DNA of 42,417 nucleotides from the NCBI RefSeq assembly GCF_936928535.1, contig NZ_CAKZHY010000038.1:1-42417 (forward strand), given 5' to 3'. Position 1 is the stretch's first letter. Each line of letters opens with the position of its first letter. The notes below the pieces were generated by a model. It had not been told where the DNA came from and did not search any database. It saw only the letters and a program-made list of their open reading frames with translations. Positions 35,186 through 42,417 of the stretch are shown here, one piece after another. The position numbers were made by a program, and so were the translations under genes. This DNA comes from an uncultured Bradyrhizobium sp. (lineage in GTDB: Bacteria > Pseudomonadota > Alphaproteobacteria > Rhizobiales > Xanthobacteraceae).

Positions 35186-35199
35186 GAAAGGTTAGAGAA

Positions 35200-35982
35200 A
35201 TGGTTGAATTCGCACTTCCGAAGAACTCCAAGATCACTGGCGGCAAGACCTGGCCGAAGCCCGCGGGCGCGACCGAGACGCGCGAGTTTCGCGTCTATCG
35301 CTGGAATCCCGACGACGGCAAGAATCCGAGCGTCGATACCTATTACGTCGACGTCAATGATTGCGGTCCGATGGTGCTGGACGGCCTGATCTGGATCAAG
35401 AACCACATCGACCCGTCGCTGACCTTCCGCCGCTCCTGCCGCGAAGGCGTCTGCGGCTCCTGCGCCATGAACATCGACGGACAGAACACGCTCGCCTGCA
35501 CCCGCTCGATGCACGACGTGAAGGACGGCGCGGTGAAGATCAACCCGCTGCCGCACCAGCCCGTCGTAAAGGACCTCGTTCCGGACCTCACCAATTTCTA
35601 CGCGCAATACGTCTCGGTCGAGCCGTGGCTGAAGACGACCTCGCCGACGCCGCAGAAGGAATGGCGCCAGAGCCACGAGGACCGCGAAAAGCTCGACGGC
35701 CTCTACGAGTGCATCCTGTGCGCCTGCTGCTCGACCTCGTGCCCGAGCTATTGGTGGAACAGCGACCGCTATCTCGGCCCTGCCGCACTGCTCCAGGCCA
35801 ATCGCTGGGTGTCTGATTCGCGCGACGAGGCCACCGGCGAGCGGCTCGACAATCTCGAGGACCCGTTCCGGCTGTATCGCTGCCACACCATCATGAACTG
35901 CGCCAAGGCCTGCCCGAAGGGCCTGAACCCAGCCGAGGCCATCGCCGAGCTCAAGCTCAAGATGGTCGAGCGCCAGATCTAA
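35200..35982 (+). CDS. sdhB: Succinate dehydrogenase iron-sulfur subunit
   Basis: The 260-residue subunit carries the three clusters. [2Fe-2S]: C80, C85, C88, C100 ([12 protein letters not shown] ... TLAC). [4Fe-4S] and [3Fe-4S]: cysteines in [12 protein letters not shown] (171-181) and in [17 protein letters not shown] (C228, C234, C238). It links SdhA to the membrane subunits. The start lies 14 bases after the palindromic repeat and is preceded by an A/G-rich sequence (AAAGGTTAGAGAA) rather than a strong Shine-Dalgarno. Confidence 0.97.
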   Translation: MVEFALPKNSKITGGKTWPKPAGATETREFRVYRWNPDDGKNPSVDTYYVDVNDCGPMVLDGLIWIKNHIDPSLTFRRSCREGVCGSCAMNIDGQNTLACTRSMHDVKDGAVKINPLPHQPVVKDLVPDLTNFYAQYVSVEPWLKTTSPTPQKEWRQSHEDREKLDGLYECILCACCSTSCPSYWWNSDRYLGPAALLQANRWVSDSRDEATGERLDNLEDPFRLYRCHTIMNCAKACPKGLNPAEAIAELKLKMVERQI

Positions 35983-36002
35983 CGGCTTTTTTGATGCGAC
36001 CG

Positions 36003-36033
36003 ACCCCGGCCCGCGCGGCCGGGGTACGATTTT
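36003..36033 (+). terminator. Likely terminator of the sdh operon
   Basis: ACCCCGGCC (36003-36011) pairs with GGCCGGGGT (36017-36025), followed by ACGATTTT. The tail is short, so this is a moderate intrinsic terminator. Confidence 0.6.
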
Positions 36034-36160
36034 CGACAAAATTGACTGATCTCGCGGTACGCGCGAATTGGCGAACCACAACCTGAAGTTCCGTCACAAA
36101 GCCGCTTCCTTCCGCCCGTCAGATTCAAGTAAGCTCTCCGGTCGGGGGACCGGAGCGACC

Positions 36161-38314
36161 GTGCAGGGCGCACAACGCAACTCGCTGAGACTGTTGCAGT
36201 GGATGATGGCGGCATCCCTGGCGCTGCCCATTGCGCTGTTCGCCATTGCTTCCGCGATTTCCTACCATTCGACGCTTGATATCGCCGACCGTGAGATCGA
36301 GCGGACGCTCGATGTCGCCCATGAGCACGCGCTCAAGGTGTTCGAGACCATCGACCGGAGTCTCGCCGAGCTCAACGAGGTCGTGCGCGACCTGCCCGAC
36401 GACGTGATCCGGTCCCGGGAAGCAGCGCTGCACAAGCGCCTGAAGCAGCTCACCGACACGCTGCCGCAGCTCAAATCGGCCTGGATCTTCGATGCCGACG
36501 GCAAAGCGCTGGTCAACAGCCTGGCGTCACCGCCGCCGGAGCTGAGCTTTGCCGACCGCGATTATTTTTATGCCCATGTCGACCAGAGCATCGGCACTTA
36601 CATCGGCGCCACGCTGACGCCGCGTCTGCCATATCAGGGCGCGCGCTTCTTCGGCGTCAGCCGTCGCCGCTCGTCCGAGGACGGCAGCTTCACCGGCGTG
36701 ATCCAGGCCTCCGTCCTGCCTGAATATTTCGAGAGCTTCTACGCCAGGATCGGGACCGATCCCGGCAGCTTCTTTGCGATGGGACGCGCCGATGGGGTGT
36801 TGCTGGCGCAATTCCCGCGGCTCGATCGTGACTTTCGACTCGATCCCAACGGCCCGGTCGGCCACAGCATTGCAGCCCATTCCGACCGCGGGCTGATGAC
36901 CATCGTTTGGCCATCGGACGGAATCGAGCGGCGCATCGGCTACCGGCGCGTCGCCGAATATCCGATCTATGTCAGCGCCGGCCTCGAGACCTCGGCGATC
37001 CGTGCGCGCTGGTTCGCGACCATGAGCCAGCATCTGGTGTTCGGCGTACCCGCCACCGCGCTGCTGTTCATCCTGCTGGCGTTCGCCTTCCGCCGCACCC
37101 AGCATCTCCAACTCGAAGCTGCCAGGCGGCGCGAGGCCGAGGAGGCGCTCAAGCACAGCCAGCGGCTGGAGGCGCTGGGCCAGCTCACCGGCGGCGTCGC
37201 GCATGATTTCAACAATCTCCTGACCGTGATCCGCGCGTCGGTCGACTTGTTGAACCGCCCGCAATTGAGCGAGGAACGGCGGCAGCGCTACATCACGGCG
37301 ATCGCGGAAGCCGTCGCGCGCGCCGCCAAGCTGACCTCGCAGCTGCTCGCCTTTGCGCGGCGCCAGACCTTGAAGCCCGAGGTGTTCGACGTCGGCGAGA
37401 GGATGCGTGCGCTGCGCGACATGCTCGGCACACTGCTTGGATCTGCGATCGAGATCGTCACGCAGCTGCCGAGCGAGCCCTGCCTCGTCAGCGCCGACGC
37501 CGGTCAGTTCGAGACCGCGATGATCAACATGGCGACCAATGCGCGCGATGCCATGCAGGGCAAGGGCCGGATCGTCTTCACGGTCCACACGGCGACGAGC
37601 GGTCCGGAGACGCTGACGCATCTGTCCGGAAGCCAGACCTTGAAAGATCTTGGATTCATCTGCGTCACCGTCAGCGATAGCGGCGTCGGCATTCCCGCCG
37701 CACAATTGGGGCGCATCTTCGAGCCGTTCTTCACCACCAAGCAGGTCGGCCAGGGCACCGGCCTCGGCCTGTCGCAGGTGTTCGGCTTCGCCCGGCAATC
37801 CGGCGGCGAAGTGACCGTCGTCAGCGAAGTCGGCCAGGGCAGCACCTTCTCTCTCTATCTGCCGCGCGTGCCGGCCGATCGGTTGCCGCGGAGCCAGGCG
37901 CCGACCACGGCTCCCGCCGTCGCCGGCAGCGGCATGTCGGTGCTGGTCGTCGAAGACAATATCGAGCTCGGCAATTTCGCCGCCGACGGGCTGACCGAGC
38001 TCGGCTACAGCATCACGTTGATCGACAACGCCACCGACGCCCTCACCGAACTGGTCAGCGACCCGGACCGCTTCGACGTCGTGTTCTCCGACGTCGTCAT
38101 GCCCGGGATGACCGGGCTCGATCTTGCGGAGGCGATGCGGAATCGTTGCATCGATGTCCCTATCGTTCTGACCACGGGCTATAGCCAGGCCTTGTCACAA
38201 GACGGCGTCGCCGGCTTCGAGCTGGTGCAGAAGCCCTATTCGATCCAGGAGCTGTCGCGTGTGCTGCACCAGGCCGCTCGGTCGAGGCGGGTGCGGGACG
38301 GCGCCGCCGAGTGA
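36161..38314 (+). CDS. Hybrid sensor histidine kinase with Cache-like sensor and receiver domain
   Basis: The roughly 717-residue protein has a helix at about 15-35, a periplasmic Cache/PDC-type sensor (about 40-285), a second helix (about 291-310), then HisKA with H348 in GGVAHDFNNLLTVIRASVD. HATPase motifs are NMATNARDAM, DSGVGIP and GTGLGL. The C-terminal receiver domain has the acceptor D644 in FSDVVMPGMTG. The protein has its own receiver but no output domain, so it may phosphorylate or control another protein. The start is uncertain: the frame opens at a TTG (36068), but the GTG at 36161 has GGAG five bases upstream and better codons. Confidence 0.88.
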   Translation: MQGAQRNSLRLLQWMMAASLALPIALFAIASAISYHSTLDIADREIERTLDVAHEHALKVFETIDRSLAELNEVVRDLPDDVIRSREAALHKRLKQLTDTLPQLKSAWIFDADGKALVNSLASPPPELSFADRDYFYAHVDQSIGTYIGATLTPRLPYQGARFFGVSRRRSSEDGSFTGVIQASVLPEYFESFYARIGTDPGSFFAMGRADGVLLAQFPRLDRDFRLDPNGPVGHSIAAHSDRGLMTIVWPSDGIERRIGYRRVAEYPIYVSAGLETSAIRARWFATMSQHLVFGVPATALLFILLAFAFRRTQHLQLEAARRREAEEALKHSQRLEALGQLTGGVAHDFNNLLTVIRASVDLLNRPQLSEERRQRYITAIAEAVARAAKLTSQLLAFARRQTLKPEVFDVGERMRALRDMLGTLLGSAIEIVTQLPSEPCLVSADAGQFETAMINMATNARDAMQGKGRIVFTVHTATSGPETLTHLSGSQTLKDLGFICVTVSDSGVGIPAAQLGRIFEPFFTTKQVGQGTGLGLSQVFGFARQSGGEVTVVSEVGQGSTFSLYLPRVPADRLPRSQAPTTAPAVAGSGMSVLVVEDNIELGNFAADGLTELGYSITLIDNATDALTELVSDPDRFDVVFSDVVMPGMTGLDLAEAMRNRCIDVPIVLTTGYSQALSQDGVAGFELVQKPYSIQELSRVLHQAARSRRVRDGAAE

Positions 38315-38364
38315 GGTTGGGAACCTCCTTGGAACCGCTGGGAACCTGATGGCGTTGTTCCCTC

Positions 38365-40229
38365 ATGCAGAAGCCGGTCCGGAAAAGTGAGCAGGGCACG
38401 ACGCCGCCCATCGTGAAGATCACCGGCGAGAATGGCGATGAAGTCGTCCCGCCGCCGCCGGAATTGCTGGAGCCCGATCCCGAGCTGACGGCCGAAGAGG
38501 CCGAGCAGGCGCGCAGGGACTATCTGCTGACGCGCTTCTGGATCAGCGCGCGGGGCTTCTGGAGCCGCAAGGGCGACCGCCTCGCCTGGCCCTTTTCGCT
38601 CGGCCTCGTCGTGCTGATCGTCCTCACCGTCGGCTTTCAATACGGCATCAATGTCTGGAACAGGGCGATCTTCGACGCCATCGAGAAGCGTGATGCGACC
38701 ACGGTGCTCCATCTCACCGCTGTGTTCTTTCCGCTCGCCATCGGCAGCATCGTGCTCGGGGTCGCCCAGGTGTTCGCGCGCATGGGCATCCAGCGCCGCT
38801 GGCGCGCCTGGCTCACGAGCAGCGTGCTGACGCGGTGGCTCGCGAACGGGCGCTACTACCAGCTCAACCTCGTCGGCGGCGACCACAAGAACCCGGAATA
38901 TCGGATCGCCGAGGATTTGCGCATCGCGACGGATTCGCCGGTCGATTTCCTCGCCGGCGTCACCTCGGCGCTGCTGTCGGCCGCAACCTTCATCGTCGTG
39001 CTCTGGACCATCGGCGGCGCGCTGACCGTCACGCTGGGCGGATCGGCCGTCAATTCGTGCAGGTCTCCGAGGACAAGAACCAGGCTGAGGCGGATTTCCG
39101 CTACACGCTGACGCGTGTGCGCGAGAACGGCGAGAGCATCGCGCTGCTCGGCGGCGAGGAGGAAGAACGCGGCGGCATCGACCGCAATTTCACCAGCGTG
39201 CTCAGGCAATGGGCGCGGCTCGCCGGGCAACACATGCGGACCACGCTGGTGTCGCAGGGCTCGAGCCTTGTTGCTCCCGTGGTCCCGCTTCTGCTCTGCG
39301 CGCCAAAATTCCTCGACGGCAGCATGAGCCTCGGACAGGTGATGCAGGCGGCCTCGGCCTTCACCATCGTGCAGAGCGCGTTCGGCTGGCTGGTCGACAA
39401 TTATCCGCGGCTCGCCGACTGGAACGCCTGCGCGCGCCGCATCGCCTCGCTGATGATGTCGCTCGACGGCCTCGAGCGCGCCGAGCTGGGCGACGGCCTC
39501 GGCCGCATCAAGCGCGGCGAAACCAGCAACGATGCGATGCTGGAGCTGCACGACCTCTCCGTCACGCTCGACGACGGCACCGCCGTGGTCGGCGAGACCG
39601 AGGTGGTGATCGAGCCCGGCGAGCGGCTTCTGGTCGCCGGCGAATCCGGCACCGGCAAGAGCACGCTGGTGCGCGCCATCGCGGGCCTGTGGCCATGGGG
39701 CGGCGGCAGCGTCAATTTCCATCCAGACCGGCGGCTGTTCATGCTGCCGCAGCGGCCCTACGTGCCCTCGGGCAGTCTGCGCCGTGCGGTCGCCTATCCC
39801 GGCGCGGAGGACGACTGGAGCATCGAGCAGATCGGCGAAGCCCTGCACAAGGTCGGCCTCGACCATCTCAAGGAGAAGATCGCGGAAGAGGGGCCTTGGG
39901 ACCAGACCCTCTCGGGCGGCGAGAAGCAGCGCCTCGCCTTCGCGCGGCTGCTGCTACACAACCCTGACATCGTCGTGCTGGACGAAGCGACATCGGCACT
40001 CGACGAGAAGAGCCAGGACAAGATGATGCAGATGATCACCGACGAGCTGCCAAAGGCGACCATCGTCAGCGTCGCGCATCGCGTCGAGCTGGAGGCCTTC
40101 CACAGCCGCAAGATCGTGCTGGAGCGCCACAAGGGCGGCGCCAAGCTCGTCAGCGATATCGACCTGATCCCGCGCAAGGGCAGGCGCAAGCTGCTCGGCC
40201 GATTCCTGCGGCAGCGGAAGAAGGTGTAA
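38365..40229 (+). pseudogene. SbmA/BacA-type ABC transporter, frameshifted by an internal deletion
   Basis: Two frames make one protein. The first (38365 to about 39041) encodes the acidic N-terminus and most of the ABC_membrane_2 helices (FSLGLVVLIVLTVGFQYGIN, GIQRRWRAWLTSSVL, SALLSAATFIVVLWTIGGAL). The second (from about 39042) begins IGRQFVQVSEDKNQAEADFRY. It holds the rest of the membrane domain and a complete ATPase with Walker A GESGTGKST, signature LSGGEKQR and Walker B VVLDEATSALDE. At the join the typical segment with one membrane helix is missing and the frame changes. In intact relatives I expect roughly 25-30 residues there. The family exports peptides or lipids and includes the rhizobial BacA group. 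Expression of a functional product is unlikely unless this is a sequencing error. Confidence 0.8.
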
Positions 40230-40233
40230 GGCC

Positions 40234-40374
40234 GTCGTCCCGGACAAGCGCGCCCTAAGCGCGCGCAGATCCGGGATCCATACCCACCGAGAGAGGTTTA
40301 GCGAAGACTTGGAGTGAGCGCCTCGCGTCAAACTCCTCCCTGGGGTTATGGATCCCGGCCTGCGCCGGGATGAC
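40234..40374. repeat. Nested palindromic repeat (GTCGTCCCGG type, copy 3)
   Basis: The outer arms GTCGTCCCGG and CCGGGATGAC are imperfect inverted repeats, with inner GGATCCATA...TTATGGATCC arms. It lies after the broken ABC gene and before the FkbM gene, and shares its layout with 3944-4085 and 8123-8254. Confidence 0.75.
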
Positions 40375-40438
40375 ACTGAAATTGTAGCTCTCTGCAAAAC
40401 CGGCTATGCATGCGCCGCCTGCAACGAGGACCGCCTGC

Positions 40439-41263
40439 TTGACGCCCGACAACGCCCTTTCGACCGCGCCGTTCGGCGCGTTTGCGCCCAACGCAGCGCA
40501 GGCCGCGATCATCCGCCTCGCGCAGGGGTCCGGGCTGAAGCGCGGCGCGTTCCGTCCCTGGATGTCGCGACTGGTCAACCTGCTGCGCGGCGGGCCGGTC
40601 GACGTGCAATATCAGGGCGCTTCGTTTCGCTTCTACCATCAGGGCAGCGCCACCGAGCGCGGCGCGCTGTTCAATCCCGACTACAACATCGACGAGCTCG
40701 ACTTCCTGCGCCAGCACACACCCGAAGGCGGCACGTTCGTCGACGTTGGCGCCAATGTCGGCACCTTTGCGCTGGTGATGGCACGGCAGGTCGGGTCATC
40801 AGGCAAGGTTGTCGCGATCGAGCCGCATCCCCTCACGTTCGCGCGGCTCACGTTCAACCATGCCGCATCGAAGGCGGCGCAGGTTCGCCTGGTGCAGGCC
40901 GCCGCGGGCGATGCCGACGGCGAGCTGATGATCGAGAGCGGCGGCGGCAATCTCGGCGCCACGCATGTGGTCACCGGCGCGGCCAGCACGGAGGCCATCA
41001 AGGTGCCCTCGCTGCGGCTGACGCGCATCCTTGAAGAGGCCGGCGTGACCCAGGTCGATTCGCTCAAGATCGACGTCGAGGGTTTTGAGGACCGCGTGCT
41101 GATCGGCTTCTTCCGTGATGCGCAACAAGCGCTATGGCCGCGCGCGGTCGTAATGGAGCATCTGTCACAAAACGAATGGCAGCAGGACTGTATCGCCGAC
41201 ATGGTCGCGCGCGGCTTTACCGTCGCGCGCAAGACGCGCAGCAATACGTTCCTGTCGCGCTGA
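40439..41263 (+). CDS. FkbM-family methyltransferase
   Basis: The roughly 274-residue SAM-dependent methyltransferase has motif I FVDVGANVGTFAL, VVAIEPHP for the SAM ribose, and the FkbM-typical SLKIDVEGFEDRVLIGF segment. The family methylates hydroxyl groups of sugars or natural products; the substrate is unknown. An ATG at 40406 gives 11 more residues but has no ribosome-binding site. The TTG at 40439 is eight bases after GAGGA and is preferred. It is followed after 16 bases by the VOC gene. Confidence 0.85.
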   Translation: MTPDNALSTAPFGAFAPNAAQAAIIRLAQGSGLKRGAFRPWMSRLVNLLRGGPVDVQYQGASFRFYHQGSATERGALFNPDYNIDELDFLRQHTPEGGTFVDVGANVGTFALVMARQVGSSGKVVAIEPHPLTFARLTFNHAASKAAQVRLVQAAAGDADGELMIESGGGNLGATHVVTGAASTEAIKVPSLRLTRILEEAGVTQVDSLKIDVEGFEDRVLIGFFRDAQQALWPRAVVMEHLSQNEWQQDCIADMVARGFTVARKTRSNTFLSR

Positions 41264-41279
41264 ACCACGGAGCCTAGCG

Positions 41280-41666
41280 ATGATCGATCATTTGGGCCTC
41301 TCCGTCTCCGACTATGAGGCGGCGAAAACGTTCTACAGCAAGGCGCTCGCGCCGCTCGATTATAGCCTGATCATGGAAGTGACGGAGGAGCAGACCGGTC
41401 ACGCCGCAGCCGCCGGATTCGGTGCGGGCGGCAAGCCGGATTTCTGGATCGACGGAAAAGGCGCGATGAACAAGCCGGTGCATGTCGCGATCTCGGCGAA
41501 AGACCGCGCCACGGTTGATGCGTTCTACAAGGCTGCGATGGCGGCAGGCGGCCGCGACAACGGGCCACCCGGCCTGCGCCCGCATTATCACGCGAACTAT
41601 TACGGCGCCTTTGTGCTCGACCCCGACGGCCACAACATCGAGGCGGTCTGCCACGCGCCGGAATAG
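41280..41666 (+). CDS. VOC-family (glyoxalase-like) protein
   Basis: The 128-residue protein has the two beta-alpha-beta-beta-beta modules of the vicinal-oxygen-chelate fold: MIDHLGLSVSDYEAAKTFYSKAL at the start, HVAISAKDRATVDAFYKAAM in the middle and YYGAFVLDPDGHNIEAVCH at the end. H4 and the C-terminal glutamate (IEAVCH) are candidate metal ligands. The reaction cannot be assigned. It lies just after the FkbM methyltransferase, probably on the same transcript. Confidence 0.87.
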   Translation: MIDHLGLSVSDYEAAKTFYSKALAPLDYSLIMEVTEEQTGHAAAAGFGAGGKPDFWIDGKGAMNKPVHVAISAKDRATVDAFYKAAMAAGGRDNGPPGLRPHYHANYYGAFVLDPDGHNIEAVCHAPE

Positions 41667-41729
41667 CGTAACGCGCGGCGGAACATTGGTGCCGCATCAT
41701 CGTTGTCGTTCTCCTGACAACTGACCTCG

Positions 41730-42002
41730 ATGATGCCGATGCCGATTGACCCGCCCGAGATACCGCCATCGACACCGGGCACGCCGACCGAGCCGCCGCC
41801 CGGTATTCCGCCGGGCAATCCGCAGCCTGAAGTCACGCCGCCGGTGCACGAGCCCGGCGAATCACCTCGGCCCGACGAATTGCCGGGCCGCGTGCCCGAA
41901 GAGATTCCGTCGCGTGGACCGAGCGGCCCGCTCACGCCGAATCCCGCGACGGATGCCAATTCGTCGCAGGCGTCACATGTGAGACAGAGCACTCACATGT
42001 GA
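41730..42002 (+). CDS. Small proline-rich protein
   Basis: The 90-residue protein is nearly half Pro, Glu and Gly in repeated PPEIPPSTPGTP / PPPGIPPGNPQP / PDELPGRVPEEIP units, so it is intrinsically disordered. There is no signal peptide. The start is not well defined (ATGs at 41730, 41733 and 41739, no clear ribosome-binding site). The last residues are encoded by a tandem palindrome. I think homologous ORFs occur in related genomes, but that is from memory. Confidence 0.5.
   Translation: MMPMPIDPPEIPPSTPGTPTEPPPGIPPGNPQPEVTPPVHEPGESPRPDELPGRVPEEIPSRGPSGPLTPNPATDANSSQASHVRQSTHM
41973..42002. promoter_or_regulatory. Twin TCACATGTGA palindromes, 20 bp apart
   Basis: Two perfect copies of the 10-bp palindrome (41973-41982 and 41993-42002) are spaced exactly 20 bp centre to centre, about two helical turns. 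It could bind a dimeric regulator pair upstream of the gene at 42175. The second copy overlaps the stop of the proline-rich ORF. Confidence 0.6.
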
Positions 42003-42174
42003 GGCGATTGCGACTCACGCCTGAATGCGTAATGAACGTTGTTCTCGTGACATGATTTCCATGCAGAAATAAATCGCGACGCAATGTCTTCGCCCGCCAC
42101 AATCCGGCCTAACGCGTAGCTGTTCATCACCCGACTTCACATCGTCAAAGAACCTTCCGGGGAAGTTCAACCAC

Positions 42175-42417
42175 ATGACCAACCTTCGTTTCGTGCTGCT
42201 TGCCACGACGGCCCTGACCGCGATGCAATTTGCAGGCTCTGCAGCTCATGCGCAAAGCGCGCCGCCGCTCGTGGTCGCGCAGGCCCAGCCGGAGACGGGC
42301 CCTGACGGAAAACCGAAGCAGCCTCCGAAGGAAGCGCCAAAGGGACCGCCGCCCGCTGCGCGCCCGGCAACGCCGCCGCCGGCACCGCCTGCCGCCCCCA
42401 AGCCACCGGCCGCACCG
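42175..42417 (+). CDS. Exported Pro/Ala-rich protein (5' end only; possibly OmpA family)
   Basis: The first 81 codons are visible before the window ends. The signal peptide is MTNLRFVLLATTALTAMQF...AHA, then a short segment (SAPPLVVAQAQPETGPDGKP), then a growing Pro/Ala/Lys tract (EAPKGPPPAARPATPPPAPP). GGGGAA lies upstream of the ATG. In related genomes I recall such N-termini on long OmpA-family outer-membrane proteins, but the diagnostic C-terminal domain is outside this window. Confidence 0.7.
   Translation, partial: MTNLRFVLLATTALTAMQFAGSAAHAQSAPPLVVAQAQPETGPDGKPKQPPKEAPKGPPPAARPATPPPAPPAAPKPPAAP

Noticed and set aside
41978..41997. A CRP site (TGTGA...TCACA)
   Set aside because: The half sites are 10 bases apart, not six, so the classical CRP consensus is not met; kept only as a pair of palindromes.

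Overview
The window looks like chromosomal DNA of a Bradyrhizobium-type alphaproteobacterium (Rhizobiales). The base composition is GC-rich with strong G/C at third codon positions. The housekeeping genes are of alphaproteobacterial type (short SdhC and SdhD, the trimmed ffh-rpsP-rimM-trmD-rplS block, dispersed leuC/leuD/leuB). The intergenic spaces are packed with short palindromic repeats that I associate with Bradyrhizobium genomes. The genus is inferred from recalled sequence similarity; no search was run. No rRNA, tRNA, CRISPR array, transposase, phage gene or integrase was seen.

Layout. 1-2.2 kb: mtaB and dapF on the minus strand, overlapping by one base. 2.4-5.2 kb: two exported proteins (a GyrI-like domain behind a Pro/Ala/Ser linker, and a SIMPL protein), then a convergent NAPE-PLD-like metallo-hydrolase. 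5.6-9.5 kb: the SRP/ribosome block ffh, rpsP, rimM, trmD, rplS. 9.6-16 kb: leuC and leuD, separated by about 4.1 kb that holds small exported proteins of unknown function, a minimal zincin peptidase and a divergent XRE-regulator/PNPOx pair. 16-19.5 kb: a DXD glycosyltransferase, a DUF6455-like protein, a putative 2OG-Fe(II) oxygenase and a CoA-ester lyase. 19.5-24.8 kb: beta-carbonic anhydrase, asd, two proteins of unknown function, a hexapeptide acyltransferase and leuB. 24.9-28.3 kb: an MFS transporter, a periplasmic molybdopterin oxidoreductase with its cytochrome b partner, and a fasciclin-domain protein. 28.6-32 kb: an SDR, a malonyl-CoA synthetase and a TauE/SafE permease. 32.4-36 kb: sdhCDAB. 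36-42.4 kb: a hybrid histidine kinase, a broken SbmA/BacA-type ABC transporter, an FkbM methyltransferase, a VOC protein, a proline-rich ORF and the 5' end of an exported Pro/Ala-rich protein that runs off the window.

How the genes work together. DapF and Asd serve the lysine/diaminopimelate branch, and Asd also serves threonine and methionine. LeuC, LeuD and LeuB carry out the isomerisation and oxidative decarboxylation steps of leucine synthesis. SdhCDAB is complex II. Ffh with the ribosomal, maturation and tRNA-methylation genes is a translation and secretion block. The Mo oxidoreductase and four-helix cytochrome b form a likely membrane-linked periplasmic redox pair.

The most unusual points are as follows. 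An ABC transporter gene is apparently broken by an internal deletion. A hairpin exactly covers the ribosome-binding site of a 69-residue gene. The leuC leader has an attenuator-like layout (a possibly leaderless small ORF, a palindrome at the inferred transcription start, and a hairpin at the small ORF's stop). Two TCACATGTGA palindromes lie exactly 20 bp apart. Palindromic repeats lie inside the sdh operon and inside the 3' end of rimM. I did not find a convincing new multi-gene defence or mobile system.
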